Shown: positions 43,447-55,943 of the stretch, piece by piece
Position numbering within the stretch: position 1 is the stretch's first letter
Layout: every line of letters begins with the position of its first letter
Assembly (NCBI GenBank): GCA_025890175.1
Contig: JANPYM010000020.1
Location: 62,001 to 126,000 of the forward strand
Reading direction: 5' to 3'
Length of the DNA: 64,000 nucleotides
Origin: Ciborinia camelliae
Lineage: Eukaryota; Ascomycota; Leotiomycetes; Helotiales; Sclerotiniaceae
The notes under the pieces: generated by a model
What the model was told of the DNA's origin: nothing
Database searches by the model: none
The model's input: the letters and a program-made list of their open reading frames with translations, nothing else
Position numbers and translations under genes: made by a program

Positions 43447-44696
43447 TGTAAGGGTTAACGAATTATTAGAATTGTATTAAGAGAAAGGGTAAAGAGAGAA
43501 AAATGAGTGTATGTTAATGAGTGTCTATTAACGAGTGACTGAAGGAGAAACGAGTGACAATAGTGAAAAGGTGATGGTTACGGATTTGGAGACAGGAAGA
43601 GATATAATATATGCGCAAGGAAATCACAGTACTTCTTGTTTCTCCTCATGATATCAAAACGATATTTTTGGCTTTGAAGGCTCTGAGGTAATCCTAACAT
43701 AGTGGAGGGCTGAAATTCTGAAGTTCGATGGACAAATTGAAAAATAGAACAGTCAATATGTTATTGAAGTTGTCTGAAATCCTTTTATGATAGGTCTGAT
43801 ATCAACATCGTACCTGCATAAGATCGGAAATCAATTCCGCCTCAAAATCCTGCTTCCCCTTACCAAAATAAGTTGGATAGGCAAGCCGATCATGTGTATT
43901 TTTCAGCTCAACAGCCATATTCTTGGCAATGAATGGTAAGGTTTCACAAAATACTTTTTTGTACCATTAAACCCAAATTTAGAGAATGAGGAGATTGGTC
44001 AAAAACCATATGATGCATGAAGCATAAAATGTGAACCGTCTTACTCCAATAATTTTCTACTGCCTTGGAAGGTTGGTTCGTCAGGTTTTGATCGATCAAT
44101 GCAGGTACAATTAAAGTTATCATCCCCAGAAAACTATATCGACGAGATGTGATATGCCAAGTGAACAATTAGATTGATCTTAATCAGGGGATGATTGAAC
44201 TTTGGAGACTCGAATTGACACTTGCCATGAAGCCAAAGTTGCCACTAGAGGAGCAAGGGAAGAATTATTGAACATCCTAATGTCCTAGCCTAGACTTCTA
44301 GGACGAAAATAGTAATCTTTTCAGGATGTAAGAATTGTACAAGTATTCAAAATTGGCGATGAATTGGACCAAAGGATGAAGGAAGAAAGTTGTGATGCCA
44401 AATGCAGGTGGGATGGGACTCAGGACTCAGGAGTAAGACTGGTGACCAGAATTCGGGGCTACGTTTACCCGATGATGACTAAGAAGTTATGAACCGAAGT
44501 TACCTCCTAGGTACTTTACCCAATACTATTCACGGTCAATAGAACACTGAACAATAGAATAAAAGTATGAGGGATTAAGAGTGGATCAAATCAGTATGTA
44601 TATTTTGTAATATCTAATAGGATATCTACCAATTAATCACCAACTGCCTACCCTACCTGATCTTTATCAACTTATTCTAGTTTCCTATCCTATCCA
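43447..44696. other. Intergenic with a possible exon fragment
   Basis: 43804-43955 on the minus strand reads ETLPFIAKNMAVELKN ... RLAYPTYFGKGKQDFEAEL ... SDLMQ and ends at a GTACG donor-like site; it looks coding but has no start and no continuation that I can find, so it may be a relic or a misplaced exon. Nothing else is recognised. Confidence 0.4.
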
Positions 44697-46871
44697 TCAC
44701 ATCTCCCAACTCCCATTCTTACCCCTCCCAGCCTCTTGAATTACATCCCCTATCTTCCTAATCACTTCTCCCAATTCCTCACCACTTCTTCCAATTCCAC
44801 CAACTCCACTATACCAATCATATACTCCCTCACCCTCTTTCAAATCCCTTCTCTCTTTCCATTCTTGTTCTGCCCCCATCGTCCATTCCCATCTAACTGA
44901 AATCTTAATCCTTTCCTTGCCCTTCTCACCCATTTTACTAGGTAATACAGGACCAAGAATTGGAACTGAAGAAGCCACAAAAATCATCTGCTTGACTCCT
45001 CCTGCATCTCCAGGATTCGAGAATGTTTTGCGAAGTATATTGGCTTGTGGAGTAACTTTCCATCCCTCTTCATCTTCTTCCTCAGAAGATGAGAAAATAT
45101 GAGCTAGCCAACATCCTACAGCCCATAAAATATATTCCTTTGCATAATCGAATTCTGAAACCGTTTGAGGTGGTGGGCATATTTGAAGTAGAGGTGAAGT
45201 ATCTGGTGTGATTCGTAGATTATATATTGGTCGAGAATAATTTTGAGTAGCTGTCATGGTACGAATTTGAAGGATTGACGGAGTAGGGGTGACAGGAGTA
45301 GTGTGGGAAAAGGTAGACGGAATAGATGAATGAGGTGGGGATGAAGGAAGGTGAGGAAATGTGATTGTGGTTAGAGATTCAAGTTGATTGGTTAGAGCTG
45401 TGAGAATTTTTTCGGGAGTCGAGAGATTTGGGGTTGGGGTAGAGGTACCAGGGGTAATAGTATAGTTTGGTGGAATTGTGAGAGAGGCGGAGGTAAGAGT
45501 TTTGCAGATAGGTGTGAGGAGGGAGTGAAGAGATGCAACGACAGTGTCGTGGGAAAGGCGGGTTAGTAGAGAACGTAAAATCGGGAATGGGTTATTTGGG
45601 CGAGGTTGACCGGATATTGGTGGAGGTGGACTGGTCCGGATACGATATTGGCGACGATGAGAGAGAGAAAGTAGAAGATGAAGAGTTAGATAAATTCCAT
45701 TGGCAAGGTATGAATCTGGACGTGGACCTAGAATAGGTCGGAAAGGATCTGTAGGTATTGTTTGGAGCTCGAGTAGGATCCTCTTAGTTGAAGAGAGTGG
45801 AAATATGATTGTGTTTGTTTTAGAATCCGATTGTAAACCATGAGATGCTAGAGTTCTCACTTCTCGATTCATCTCTTGCCAAAGCTCGGATACGAAAATG
45901 GTGTTTCTTGCTTGAAGAATGAAATCTTGAATTGGTGCATCTTCTTCGACGGCTTTAGGAAGTATAGTTTCTCCAGTTGTAACTCCATTAGTTTCAATTA
46001 AAACCCGTAAACTTTGAGGCTCTGGACTTATAATCCCTTGATCCAAATATATTGATCCATCGGGATTTCGTCTAAGTGCTCCAAGACTACGATTTCTAAA
46101 TGCCGGTGAGGCTATAATATGTTAGCTTTAGATGTTGTGTGAGAAATTAAATAAACTAACCTTCTGCAAATCCAAATCTAACACCTAAAGTATGCTTTTC
46201 TTGAGGTAATCGACATACTGCCCATCCACTCTCACTAATAGCAAGTACTTGTTCCCAATATTTCGTTTCCGCATCAATTTCTTTCTCTAATCTTGTTGCA
46301 GATGCTAAAATCGAATCCACGGTCTTATTGAGATTTGATGCTTTCCATCCTTTGGATATCTTTTTGTTTTCTTGCTTTATGACATCGGTAACTCGTGATT
46401 CTTTTGTTTTATCCGCACCCAAGGTACCCATTCCGGTCAATTCACGAAGTGATGGAGAAATAGATGTACTAGCTTGTACGGGCGCATCTTTAGATAGAAG
46501 AAGGGATATGAAGTCAAGAGATATCATGGCGGCATTATGTGCATGTCTATAATTCTGTTAGTATTTATAAATTTCATTTTCTTGGATGTGACATACTCAA
46601 TTTGACCAAGAATCTCATCTCTTGCAGTCAAGAGCTCCTTCATACGATCAGGCTCCTCCTCTTCTTCTCCATCTTCACTAGAGCTTTCATTCTCCTCTTC
46701 ATTTCCACCAAGTTCTGCTTCTGCAATTTCTTGTCTTAAACTATCTTCAGAGAGATTGCGAAAACCACCTCGTTCGGCATTGATTCTTGCGATTAATATA
46801 GGTAAGGGAATGGAGTTACTGCCTGTAGTTGGTGCTGGGCGCAATGAAAGTGGAATACCATTGGAAGTCAT
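44697..46871 (-). CDS. SRB4: Mediator complex subunit 17 (MED17/SRB4)
   Basis: Three exons: 46871-46597, 46546-46161, 46111-44697; introns 50 and 49 bp; 691 aa. Seen: a short N-terminus with SLRPAP, an acidic stretch (EENESSSEDGEEEEEPDRMKELL), a helical segment DEILGQIEHAHNAAMISLDFISLLLSK across the first exon joint, a TLGADKTKESRVTDVIKQENKKISKGWK-type helix, the block WAVCRLPQEKHTLGVRFGFAEASPAFRNRSLGALRRNPDGSIYL, and a long C-terminal region. These are family traits of fungal MED17, a head-module subunit that links mediator to RNA polymerase II in the nucleus. Length is in the usual range. The symbol follows the fungal naming of the subunit. Confidence 0.88.
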
Positions 46872-48137
46872 TGCGGAGGAAGAGATTGGATTCAGAATGT
46901 TGGCTGTTATGTGAAGAGGAATTTGAGAATGAGATTATGATCATCAATTGAGATTCTTCCTCAAGATAGGTCTAAAATGTAAAATGTTCTACGGTCATTG
47001 AGCAAGCAACCTGAATAACAATCAAATCAAAACACCGGCCCGCTAAAAATGAATATTCACCGCTTTAAGTTACTGCCGGGAGGATCCGCATTAATTACTC
47101 GAAGCTACCTCGAGGTCCTAGTAATTACCTGCCTAGTAGGTATTAACATCAACCTGGAAGTATACATTCACACATTCACCTATTCACCTCACCATCCACC
47201 TCATCATCCTTCAAATGTATTTTTTGATACTATTGATAATTCTTCACATCTACTCATGAACCTTCACTTCATCTTCCCCCAATCAAATATAAGGTCTATT
47301 CACCGTTTCAAGATCTTTCCTTCGTCTTCAATAAAAAGTTTACTTTGTGTGATGTCAGATGTATTGATAGCGTCCGAATTGAGTCCGACACTACATTGCT
47401 CAGGTACCAAAATGTCACCAATCATAGTGAAAGATGAGGGTCCGCCTTATAGATTTCCGCAAAAAATGACACAAGGAAAATGAAGCAACCCATGAAGGTA
47501 AATGAATGGAAAGGGATCGTATCGACGAGAGAGAGAGAGAGAGAGATAACCGTAGCAGCCGCTGAGAAATGAGAATGGGAAGTTTGAAGTCTCTCATCAT
47601 TTACAGTACGTACTGTAAAGAGGATGGGATTCTTCATATCATGCCACCTCCTTACCTTGGAAGAAAAAGATAAATTGTACAGTATATATATCTTCATCTA
47701 TCTGCATGTAAGAAAATGTCCTCTTGCTCAACTGACTCTTTCCCCTTCTCCTTCTCCTACTCCTACTCCTACATATGGAAAGTATCTTCAATATGATTGG
47801 TTTTCACCCCCACCAAGACCTTGAGCTTCCCAAATGAAAGTTCCGATAAGCAGCCATCAATAAGCTTTATCGTAAACTGACCAGGCCTCAGCCCACCAAA
47901 AACATGGACCCATCTTGGAATCACAAAACTCCAACTTTTCGTCATTCTTAAACAGAAAATCACCCCCCAGGTACTTAAAATACTCTTGTCAACTTGTCAA
48001 ATCCAGATCTCAGATCTTTAACTGATCTCTCCTTCTTACTTCTTTCATACTACTTTTTGATATCTATTATACCCAAAATCCCTTTCCTCCTCGCTCTTCT
48101 CAACTCATTCCTTTTACTTTCAACAAAACAATCCATC
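46872..48137. promoter_or_regulatory. Divergent upstream region of MED17 and phosphofructokinase genes
   Basis: 1.27 kb between two divergent starts. Contains a GA dinucleotide run (about 47527-47547) and, before the phosphofructokinase ATG, a long pyrimidine-rich leader (about 48000-48125) ending in CAACAAAACAATCCATC, as is typical for strongly expressed fungal housekeeping genes. No gene seen inside. Confidence 0.5.
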
Positions 48138-50609
48138 ATGGCTCCTCAACCTCCACCAGCCCTCGAAGGGAAGAAAAGACGTATCGCCATCATGACCAGT
48201 GGAGGTGATTCTCCTGGTATGAATGGTGTTGTGCGAGCCTGCGTTCGAATGGCCATTTATAAAGGTTGTGAACCATATTGTATCTATGAAGGATATGAAG
48301 GTTTGGTTCAAGGTGGAAAATTGATACGAAAGATGGGTTGGGAAGATGTTCGTGGATGGCAATCAGAAGGAGGTACTCTTATCGGTACTGCCAGATGTAT
48401 GGCTTTCTATCAACGACCTGGCAGATTACAAGCAGCAAAGAACATGGTGTTGAATGGAATTGATGCTCTCATCATTTGTGGTGGAGATGGTTCCTTGACT
48501 GGAGCTGATAAATTCAGAGCGGAATGGCCAGGCTTGATCAAGGAATTGATTGAGAAGAAGGAATTATCTGAACAACAAGTTGCTCCATTCAAACATCTCA
48601 ACATCGTTGGATTGGTTGGTTCAATCGATAATGATATGTCGGGTACTGATGCTACCATTGGTTGCTTTTCAGCTCTTGGTAAGATCTGCGAGATGGTGGA
48701 TTATATCGAACAAACTGCCTCATCACATTCAAGAGCTTTCGTTATCGAAGTTATGGGTAGACATTGTGGTTGGTTAGCTTTGATGGCAGGTGTCGCTACT
48801 GGTGCAGATTTTGTTTTCATCCCAGAAAAACCAAGAGCAGATAATTGGAAAGAAGAGATGTACAAGGTCATTCAAAAGGTATGGTTGATTCTTGACTATA
48901 GATTGAAGTTATGCTCACAATTTCACAGCATAGACAGTTGGGAAAAAGAAAGACAATTGTTATCATCGCTGAAGGTGCTCATGATCAAGGAGGAAATAAG
49001 ATTTCTCCCGAGATGATCAAGGATCTTCTCGCAGACAAGAATGGACTCGCTCTTGATACACGTATCTCTACATTGGGTCATGTACAACGTGGTGGTTCCG
49101 CATGTGCCTATGATCGTTACCTTTCTACCTTACAAGGTATTGAGGCAGTAAATGCTGTCCTTGACGCCACACCAGAAACCGTGACTCCTTTCATCGCCAT
49201 TAACGAGAACAAAATTACGAGAAAACCACTTGTTCAATCTGTTATTGATACTCAAGAAGTAGCAAAGGCTATTGAAGCAAGAGACTTTGATAGAGCTATG
49301 GGATTGAGAGATTCGGAATTCTCTGATTTCTACGATTCTTACATGACTACAACAGCTACTGATCTAAATAATGACATGCGTCTTCCTGTTAAGAAGGTAA
49401 GTGATGATGGGAATTTTATTTATCAATGCTAACAACATATAGCACATGAGAATTGCCATTGTACATGTCGGAGCTCCAGCTGGTGGTGTCAATGCTGCTA
49501 CACGTGCAGCTGTTGCATACTGCTTAACTCGTGGACATACACCAATTGCTATTCACAATGGTTTCGCTGGATTTGCTCGTCATCATCAGGATAATCCAGG
49601 ATCCGTCCGAGAATTTGATTGGTTAGAAGTTGATGGATGGGCTAGTAAGGGTGGTTCAGAAATTGGTATGAATCGTGAACTTCCATCAGAATCTGGAATG
49701 CCATTGATCGCATCACTTTTTGAAAAATTCAAGATTGATGGTCTTCTCATCATTGGAGGTTTCGAAGGTTTCCATGCATTATCCGAACTTCGTCAAGCAA
49801 GAGAAACTTACTCTTCTCTTTGTATTCCTATGACTTTACTCCCAGCCACCATCTCCAACAACGTTCCAGGAACAGAATACTCAATCGGTTCAGATACTTG
49901 TTTGAATGAACTTGTCCGTTATTGCGATACCATCAAACAATCCGCTTCAGCTTCTCGTCGTCGTGTCTTCGTCATCGAAACTCAAGGTGGTAGATCCGGT
50001 TATGTCGCTACAATGGCTGGTCTTGCTGTTGGTGCATCAGCTGTCTATACCCCTGAAGAAGGTGTTAGTATTGCTATGCTTTCAGCAGATATTGCACATC
50101 TTAAGGAGGTCTTTGAGAAAGACAGTGGTCAATCAAGAGCTGGTCGTCTCATTCTTATCAACGAAAAGGCATCAAAGGTTTATCACGCCAAACTTATCGC
50201 GGACATGATTCGTGAAGAAGCCCAGGACCGTTTCGAATCTAGAGATAGTATTCCAGGTCACGTTCAACAAGGTGGTACTCCATCACCAATGGATCGTACC
50301 CGTGCTGTTCGCTTAGCAATTAAATGTATCGAACATCTCGAAAAATACGAAGACAGAACCGATAAAACCATCATTGCAGATAAACAAAGTTCAACAGTTA
50401 TTGGAATCAAGGGTGCTCAAGTAGTTTTCTCAAGCATGGCAGATGTAGAGGAGAATGAAACGGATTGGCCAAATAGAAGACCAAAGGATGAGTTTTGGTT
50501 GGGGTTGAAGGGGATGGTTGATATTCTTGCTGGAAGACCAGAGGTTCCAAGACCACAGAAGAGATTGGTAGGTTGGAAGGCAAAGGATAGTAAGAGAGGA
50601 TTGATTTGA
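48138..50609 (+). CDS. pfkA: ATP-dependent 6-phosphofructokinase
   Basis: Exons 48138-48878, 48929-49396, 49443-50609; introns 50 and 46 bp; 791 aa, the length of eukaryotic tandem-duplicated enzymes. Catalyses fructose 6-phosphate to fructose 1,6-bisphosphate in cytosolic glycolysis. The N-terminal catalytic half has the ATP-site GGDSPGMN (22-29), GGDGS (115-119), the catalytic [14 protein letters not shown] (Asp164) and MGRHCGW (206-212). The C-terminal half keeps the fold but has altered motifs ([41 protein letters not shown]), as usual for the regulatory half that binds fructose 2,6-bisphosphate. The ATG at 48138 is chosen because the conserved [18 protein letters not shown] follows at once; the frame further upstream is leader. 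A hydrophobic in-frame stretch before it is not part of the protein. Confidence 0.97.
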
Positions 50610-52185
50610 GGGTGTTGATTATGAGAAAGGGGGGGGGGGAAATGGGAAAAGATATTTTTATATGGGAAAGATTGCCGGTATTTGGTGATTACTGGGTATG
50701 GATTGATGTGATTAAGAAAAGATATGAGAGATGGGAAGAGAAATGATGAATGAGAGATGATGATAGGAAAGAAAAGGAATTGATGGGATGATGATGGGAA
50801 GGTTTTGATGGGGATAAATGAATTAAATGAAATGAGATGAGATGAGATGCAAAACAGCATAAATAACCTACCAATAGTATCCGTATTCAATATAAAAGAA
50901 TGAGATGATACCTAGGTATGATATGATATGGAAAGAAACTCAATGGGGTATAGGTATCGTGAAGAAAGTACGAGAAGATGAGATGATTTAATAAACCTTT
51001 TCTGGTCTAGAGAAGACTTAATCATTCTACCACGACTCTTATAACCATATGATCCTTTGTATGGATATTCTTGGTGTTGTATTGATGTCTTCTTAGATAG
51101 GTAGGTATAATTAAAATACTCCTCAGGCAATTTCAAATATTCCATAGGTAGTCACGGGCATTAATATACCTATCTAAATAGATACATGATGAAGGCGTTG
51201 TAGTCACTGGTAGATTCTCCAGGTTACACCTCTCTCACTCACCTGTCTGTCATCCACCTCCCCACCCCTTTATTCACTACAGATAATCTTCAAGTCTTCT
51301 CTCTTTCAATCTTATCTAATCTATCTATGCATACTAGACCTAGTAGGTATTACAATCTTTTGTTGCATATCTGCTTCAGGCTTGAAGCCTAATTTTAAGC
51401 TTGTAGATATTTCTCTTCACCTTGGAAGTCCCTAAAATATAGTTGGGTACCTATGCTGCAACTTCCAATTGAAGGTTGTTACTTTTGAAAGTTCGAAGAT
51501 TGATATCTTCTAATTCCCTGATGAATGGCTATTGATCAATTGTCCTTCGGGATACATATAGGCTTTATTGACAGCCGCTGGCCGCTAGAATTTTTATATA
51601 AAAAAAATAAATAAATAAAGGAAAACGAGGTTTTATTGAAATGTTGAATGGTGTTTTAATGCCTATACTGAACCTTAAAGCCTATAAAATAGGGACTCTA
51701 GGCCTAACATCACTATATTTCCCCTGTATGAGCTTAAAAAACAGAGATACCCGCTGGTTGATGCATAGAAGGAGTGATGGTTGCCTAGTCACTTACATAA
51801 TCACATCATCAGAATTATGGTCAAAGCTCAAGCTCAAAGCTTCAAGCTTCTAAACATGAATATTCCCCTTCATTTATTCACAACACCTATAATTTGAATC
51901 AATTTCTCATTGAAACTTATTTTCAAATCTTTGTTGTTGCTTTACGAAATCTGTTATATTTCTTCATTCTTCACGATATCTTGAGATAGAGAAAGATAGT
52001 ACCATAGGAATCATCGGGTTTCGGCCATCCCATTCATAGGGTTACATAGGTGCATCTCGCGTTTGATGTAAGCTTCAGAAAGCTTCACATTCACATCACA
52101 ATCTTAGGGAAGGAGGTCAAGACCAGGAATATTTCTTGATATAAAAACATACTCATCTCATACTTTACTCTCAACACTAGCAAAA
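50610..52185. other. Intergenic
   Basis: 3' flank of the phosphofructokinase gene (a G-run at about 50630, GATGA-rich stretch to 50850) and 5' flank of the next gene. Small frames here (for example 51641-51853) show no features of real proteins. Confidence 0.55.
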
Positions 52186-54116
52186 ATGTCATCAACATCA
52201 TATCGCGTTGGTATGTATTCTCTTCTTCCGTTTTCATCACAATCTCAAGCTCTTTAATCCACGTGATGAAGCGTCTCGTGGTTCAGCATCACCAAATGAG
52301 TCTTTACATATTCAAATGAATTTGATCACTAATTCACATGTTAGAACTCGCAACTACTGGAAGAGCTACATGCAATAATAAGGAATGTAAAGATGCTGGT
52401 ATCAAGATTCAAAAAGATGAGTTGAGACTTGGTACTTGGGTTGTGATTAGTGATCATGGAGGTTGGCAGTGGAAACATTGGTATGTTACTTCTTCCATAC
52501 TTGTATCCTCCATCACAATATCTTCATCTTTCGTCATACTTTCATCCGAGCTTTCGCTAATGGGAAACTAGGGGTTGTGTGACTGGAAAACAACTTCAAA
52601 ATTTAAGAAAATATCTTGAAGATGAGAGAAAGCAAGGTAGTGGTGAATATATGTGGGATAAGATGGATGGATATGATGATGGTGGAAAGGGTAGTTTGGA
52701 TAACCATCCTGAGTTACAGGAGAAGGTTAGACGAGTTGTTACTCAAGGATTTATTGATCCTGAAGATTGGAAAGGTGTATGTATTATCTTCATCCTGATT
52801 TCTCTCCTACTTTCTTCATACTCTAACCTACGAATGACTGATCAAAAAACAGGATCCAGAAATGAATACCCTAGGTCAAGCAGGAACTCGTACCGCTGAA
52901 TCAAAGAGAAGAATGAAGGATCAGAAATCAGCTGAAATGGGTGACCTAACTGAACTCCAAGCCAAATGGGATGAAGCCGAAAGAGAGAAACAGGAATTAA
53001 TCGATGATGGAAAAGGCAATGGTTTGAAAGTCAAAGCTCTAAATAAGAAGATTGCAGATTTCGCCAAGGAAATGACTGCTCGTCTCAAGGAAGAGGAGAA
53101 ACAAAAATTGGAGAGGGAAAAGGGTGAAATTAAAGCCGAGAAGGCTAATACGCCTAAGAAGAGAAGTAGGGAGAAGAAACATGATGTGAAGGATGAAGAG
53201 GAAGAGGAAGATGAGAAGCCTATCAAGAAGAAGAGAGGTGGGAAGGTTAAGAAGGAAGAGGATTCTGAGGAGGAAGTTATGCCAGCCAAGAAAGTTCGTG
53301 GAAGAAAGGCTGTGGTTAAGAAGGAAGAGGATGTTGAAGATGATGAAGAAGAAGAAGTGAAACCCGCCCCTACGAAGAAATCTCGAGGAAAGACAACCGC
53401 TGTGAAGAAGGAAGAAGATATTGAAGACGGTGAAGAAATGAAGCCCGCCCCTACGAAGAAACCTCGAGGAAGACCAGCTGCTGTCAAGAAAGAAGAAGAT
53501 TCCGAAGACGATGAAGAAACGAAACCCGTTGCCGCCAAGAAATCTCGAGGAAGACCAGCTGCTGTCAAGAAAGAAGAAGATTCCGAAGACGATGAACAAA
53601 TGAAACCCGTCCCCGCCAAGAAATCTCGAGGAAAGACAGCTGCTGTCAAGAAAGAAGAGGATTTTGAAGATGATGACGAAAGAAAACCCGTTGCCGCCAA
53701 GAAATCCCGCGCCACGAAACCAGTTACCAAGAGAGAAGTCAAGGAGGAGGAAGATGACGAAGATGAAATCTTAACCAAAGCAGCTCCAGCTCCGAAGAAA
53801 GGTCGTAAGAGTTCAAAGAAAGTTAAAGAGGAAGAAGTTGAAGAAGTTGAATCAGGAACTCCGGATTTGGTTTCTGATAATGATACTTCTAGGGATCAAA
53901 AGGTTGAGCCTGTTGATGAGGAGATGAAGGATGAGGAATATGATGAGAAAGTCAAGCCTGTTAAGAAGGCAAGAGGGTAAGTTTTTTTCTGTCTTTCTCT
54001 TTATTCTAGTTACGTACTACAAGTCCTCGAGCTTTCTCTTATCACAAGCATGATCTATTACATCAGAAGCATACTAACAATCACGTAGAAGACCTCCGAG
54101 GAAGGGACGCGCGTAA
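52186..54116 (+). CDS. PARP-type zinc-finger protein with AT-hooks
   Basis: Five exons: 52186-52210, 52345-52480, 52572-52776, 52853-53976, 54089-54116; 505 aa, all phases consistent. The N-terminal PARP-type zinc finger has Cys18, Cys23, His53 and Cys56 (ATCNNKECKDAGIKI ... GGWQWKHWGC), a fold that reads DNA breaks. A helical charged segment follows (about 150-230), then about seven imperfect repeats of KK-RGK/RP-AAVKKEED-DDEE (230-420) mixing AT-hook-like RGRP cores with acidic blocks. The 28-nt last exon completes a final AT-hook (RGRPPRKGR); if intron 4 were retained, a TAA at once would remove it. There is no catalytic PARP domain. Likely a nuclear DNA-binding protein; biological role unknown. 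Confidence 0.85.
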
Positions 54117-55236
54117 GCTTTAGATACTAGATTGATATCTAATCTTCGTTGGGAATGGTAGGACTTGAAGGGTTATGGTAACAGTACTCTGATGATTAGG
54201 GCTAGAGATCAATCCATATTTTGCCGGAATGGATGGGGGAGGGAGCGTTGCTGAGGTGGCTGGGATTATATCTACCTATGTAGGAAGGATTGGACTGATA
54301 TGCTGAATGGAATTGTGATGTGATGTGATGTGGTGGATGGACGGACAAGGTCGAAGATTTGCTTTGCTTGTTGAGCATGGGGAGAGTGGATTTGCTATCG
54401 TAGTTTCGTGGAATAGGTGCGGAATGGTATGAATTGGTAGGTATTCATATGTATGTATGTATGGCATGGTATGGTATGGTATGGTGTGGAACTTGCACGC
54501 GATGTAATGGGTAGAGAGTGTGTGTGAGAGGGGGGAAGGGGGGGGGATATCCGAGAATTAATTAATTAATAATTACATACATATATGTTTGTATGTGTAG
54601 AGGTATGATGAGGAAAATGAGGAATATGAAGATTGGTAATGTGATGTAATATGATATGATATGAGGTGATGTGAAGTGATGATGATGATTCTAGAGAGCT
54701 TGGAAAAAAAGAAAAATACTTCCATATCCACCGACGTTGCAGACTCCACGATAGTAAGAGGGAGGGAACAGAAAGTTTTGGATAGTAGCTGGTCTTGATC
54801 CAGCTGGAAGTATGGGCTGATGAAACGATAATGATGAGAATTATTGAGGGTTCAGTGGCACGCACACTAATGGAATATTGCTTGTAATGTTGATTGCTCA
54901 TGTTGATATTATAAGTTCGAGATGTCCGAATTGAGTTCTCATCGAATATCATTTAATTCGTGACTGAGTAATTATGTCTTCCATCAAATGAAGACCTCTT
55001 CCAGTATAGAGTATGTGTGACCTACTACCTAAGACGTCGCTCTGTATATCCTAACGATGCCTTTATTATTTGGCCTTGGCTTTATATCGCTCGTGTCATC
55101 GTTTGAGGTGGTGAAGTATATTATCAAGTCCACAGCTCATAGAAGTTGAGCCGCAATATTGTGTAAATTATCGAGTTCGACATCGGTGGTTGAGGACCTC
55201 TCTTTTTGTCTCTCCTCTTCCTCCTCAAACAATTCA
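54117..55236. other. Intergenic, 3' to 3'
   Basis: Lies between two convergent genes. Contains ATGGTATGGTATGGT and GTATGTATGTAT microsatellites (54440-54485), a G-run (54538-54547) and GATATGATATGA repeats (54648-54665). No gene seen. Confidence 0.55.
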
Positions 55237-55649
55237 CTATAATTTACCATCATGTTCACCCGGAAGTCTCTTGACTCTCTTTTGTTCCCAATCATCTAGA
55301 TCTTTGGCGGCAAGTCTCTGTAATCACCATGAGTATCAGCACATCTCCCAACCATCAATCTATGACGGCACACTTCACTCACATAATATTCTTCCTTCAT
55401 ATCGACTCGTCTTCCAGTCTTACCAATTCCTAACTCCTCTTCTTTACTTAATCTTCGCACACGTCTATCGTGTTTCTCGTATCTGATAGCTGTAGCGGGA
55501 GTGAGAAAGAAGGATCCGGCAACCATGGTTGCAATGAATGGTAAACCGAAGAGAGCGAAAGGATGTTTAGCAAGAGCGCGACGATATCTTGCGGCGATGG
55601 TATTTGACTCTGCCGAACCACGAAACTTCTTGCTACCAAAGACTGCCAT
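55237..55649 (-). CDS. cox16: Cytochrome c oxidase assembly protein COX16
   Basis: Exons 55649-55383 and 55317-55237 (65-bp intron, donor GTGAGT, acceptor TACAG); 115 aa. COX16 is a small inner-membrane mitochondrial protein needed for assembly of complex IV. Seen: a short basic N-terminus with YRRALAKHPFALFGLPF, one transmembrane segment (about 30-52), the conserved RYEKHDRRVRRLSKEEEL and, across the exon joint, MKEEYYRLAAKDLDDWEQKRVKRLPGE. Length and order match the family. Unspliced reading would replace the conserved end with an unrelated tail, which supports the intron. Confidence 0.93.
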
Positions 55650-55943
55650 TTTGTGAGTCCCTTGGGAAAATAATTTACCAATTTACCAATTGTAACTGGG
55701 GTGCGTAAATATTGATTGCTGTGTTCTTAAGTTGCAGTACTTGTCGCCAAAGTGAGTAAGCCGATGATGGAAAATCGCCTTCCAATCTAGAAGATTTAGA
55801 GTCACGTGCGACCGCGAACGAACTTCTTACTTCTTGATTGTTTCTTGTGGAAGGAACGCGTCAACAACTTTCTTTTTCCAATATTTATCAATCAATCAAG
55901 AAATTTCGTCAAATCTATCGTGATAATAGATGACGATGCAAAA
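55650..55943. promoter_or_regulatory. Shared divergent promoter, cox16 / checkpoint kinase
   Basis: Only about 294 bp separate the start codons of the two divergent genes. A CACGTG-overlapping GTCACGTGCG lies at 55801-55810, an E-box-like core (Cbf1-type sites in fungi), close to the kinase side. Regulatory role is inference. Confidence 0.5.

Noticed and set aside
47994..48137. 48-residue N-terminal extension of phosphofructokinase
   Set aside because: The conserved protein starts at 48138; the preceding part is a pyrimidine-rich leader, hydrophobic only because of its composition.
52921..53778. 285-codon open frame on the minus strand
   Set aside because: It is the mirror of the Lys/Glu-rich repeats of the PARP-type zinc-finger gene and has only Ser/Phe/Leu-rich artefact sequence.
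53975..53980. TAA at 53978 as the true end of the PARP-type zinc-finger protein
   Set aside because: A good GTAAGT donor overlaps it, and an ACTAAC branch site and TAG acceptor lead to an exon completing an AT-hook; intron retention remains possible.
55806..55943. Longer N-terminus of the checkpoint kinase from 55806
   Set aside because: This part starts with GTG, contains no ATG and would overlap the promoter; the ATG at 55944 is the first usable start.
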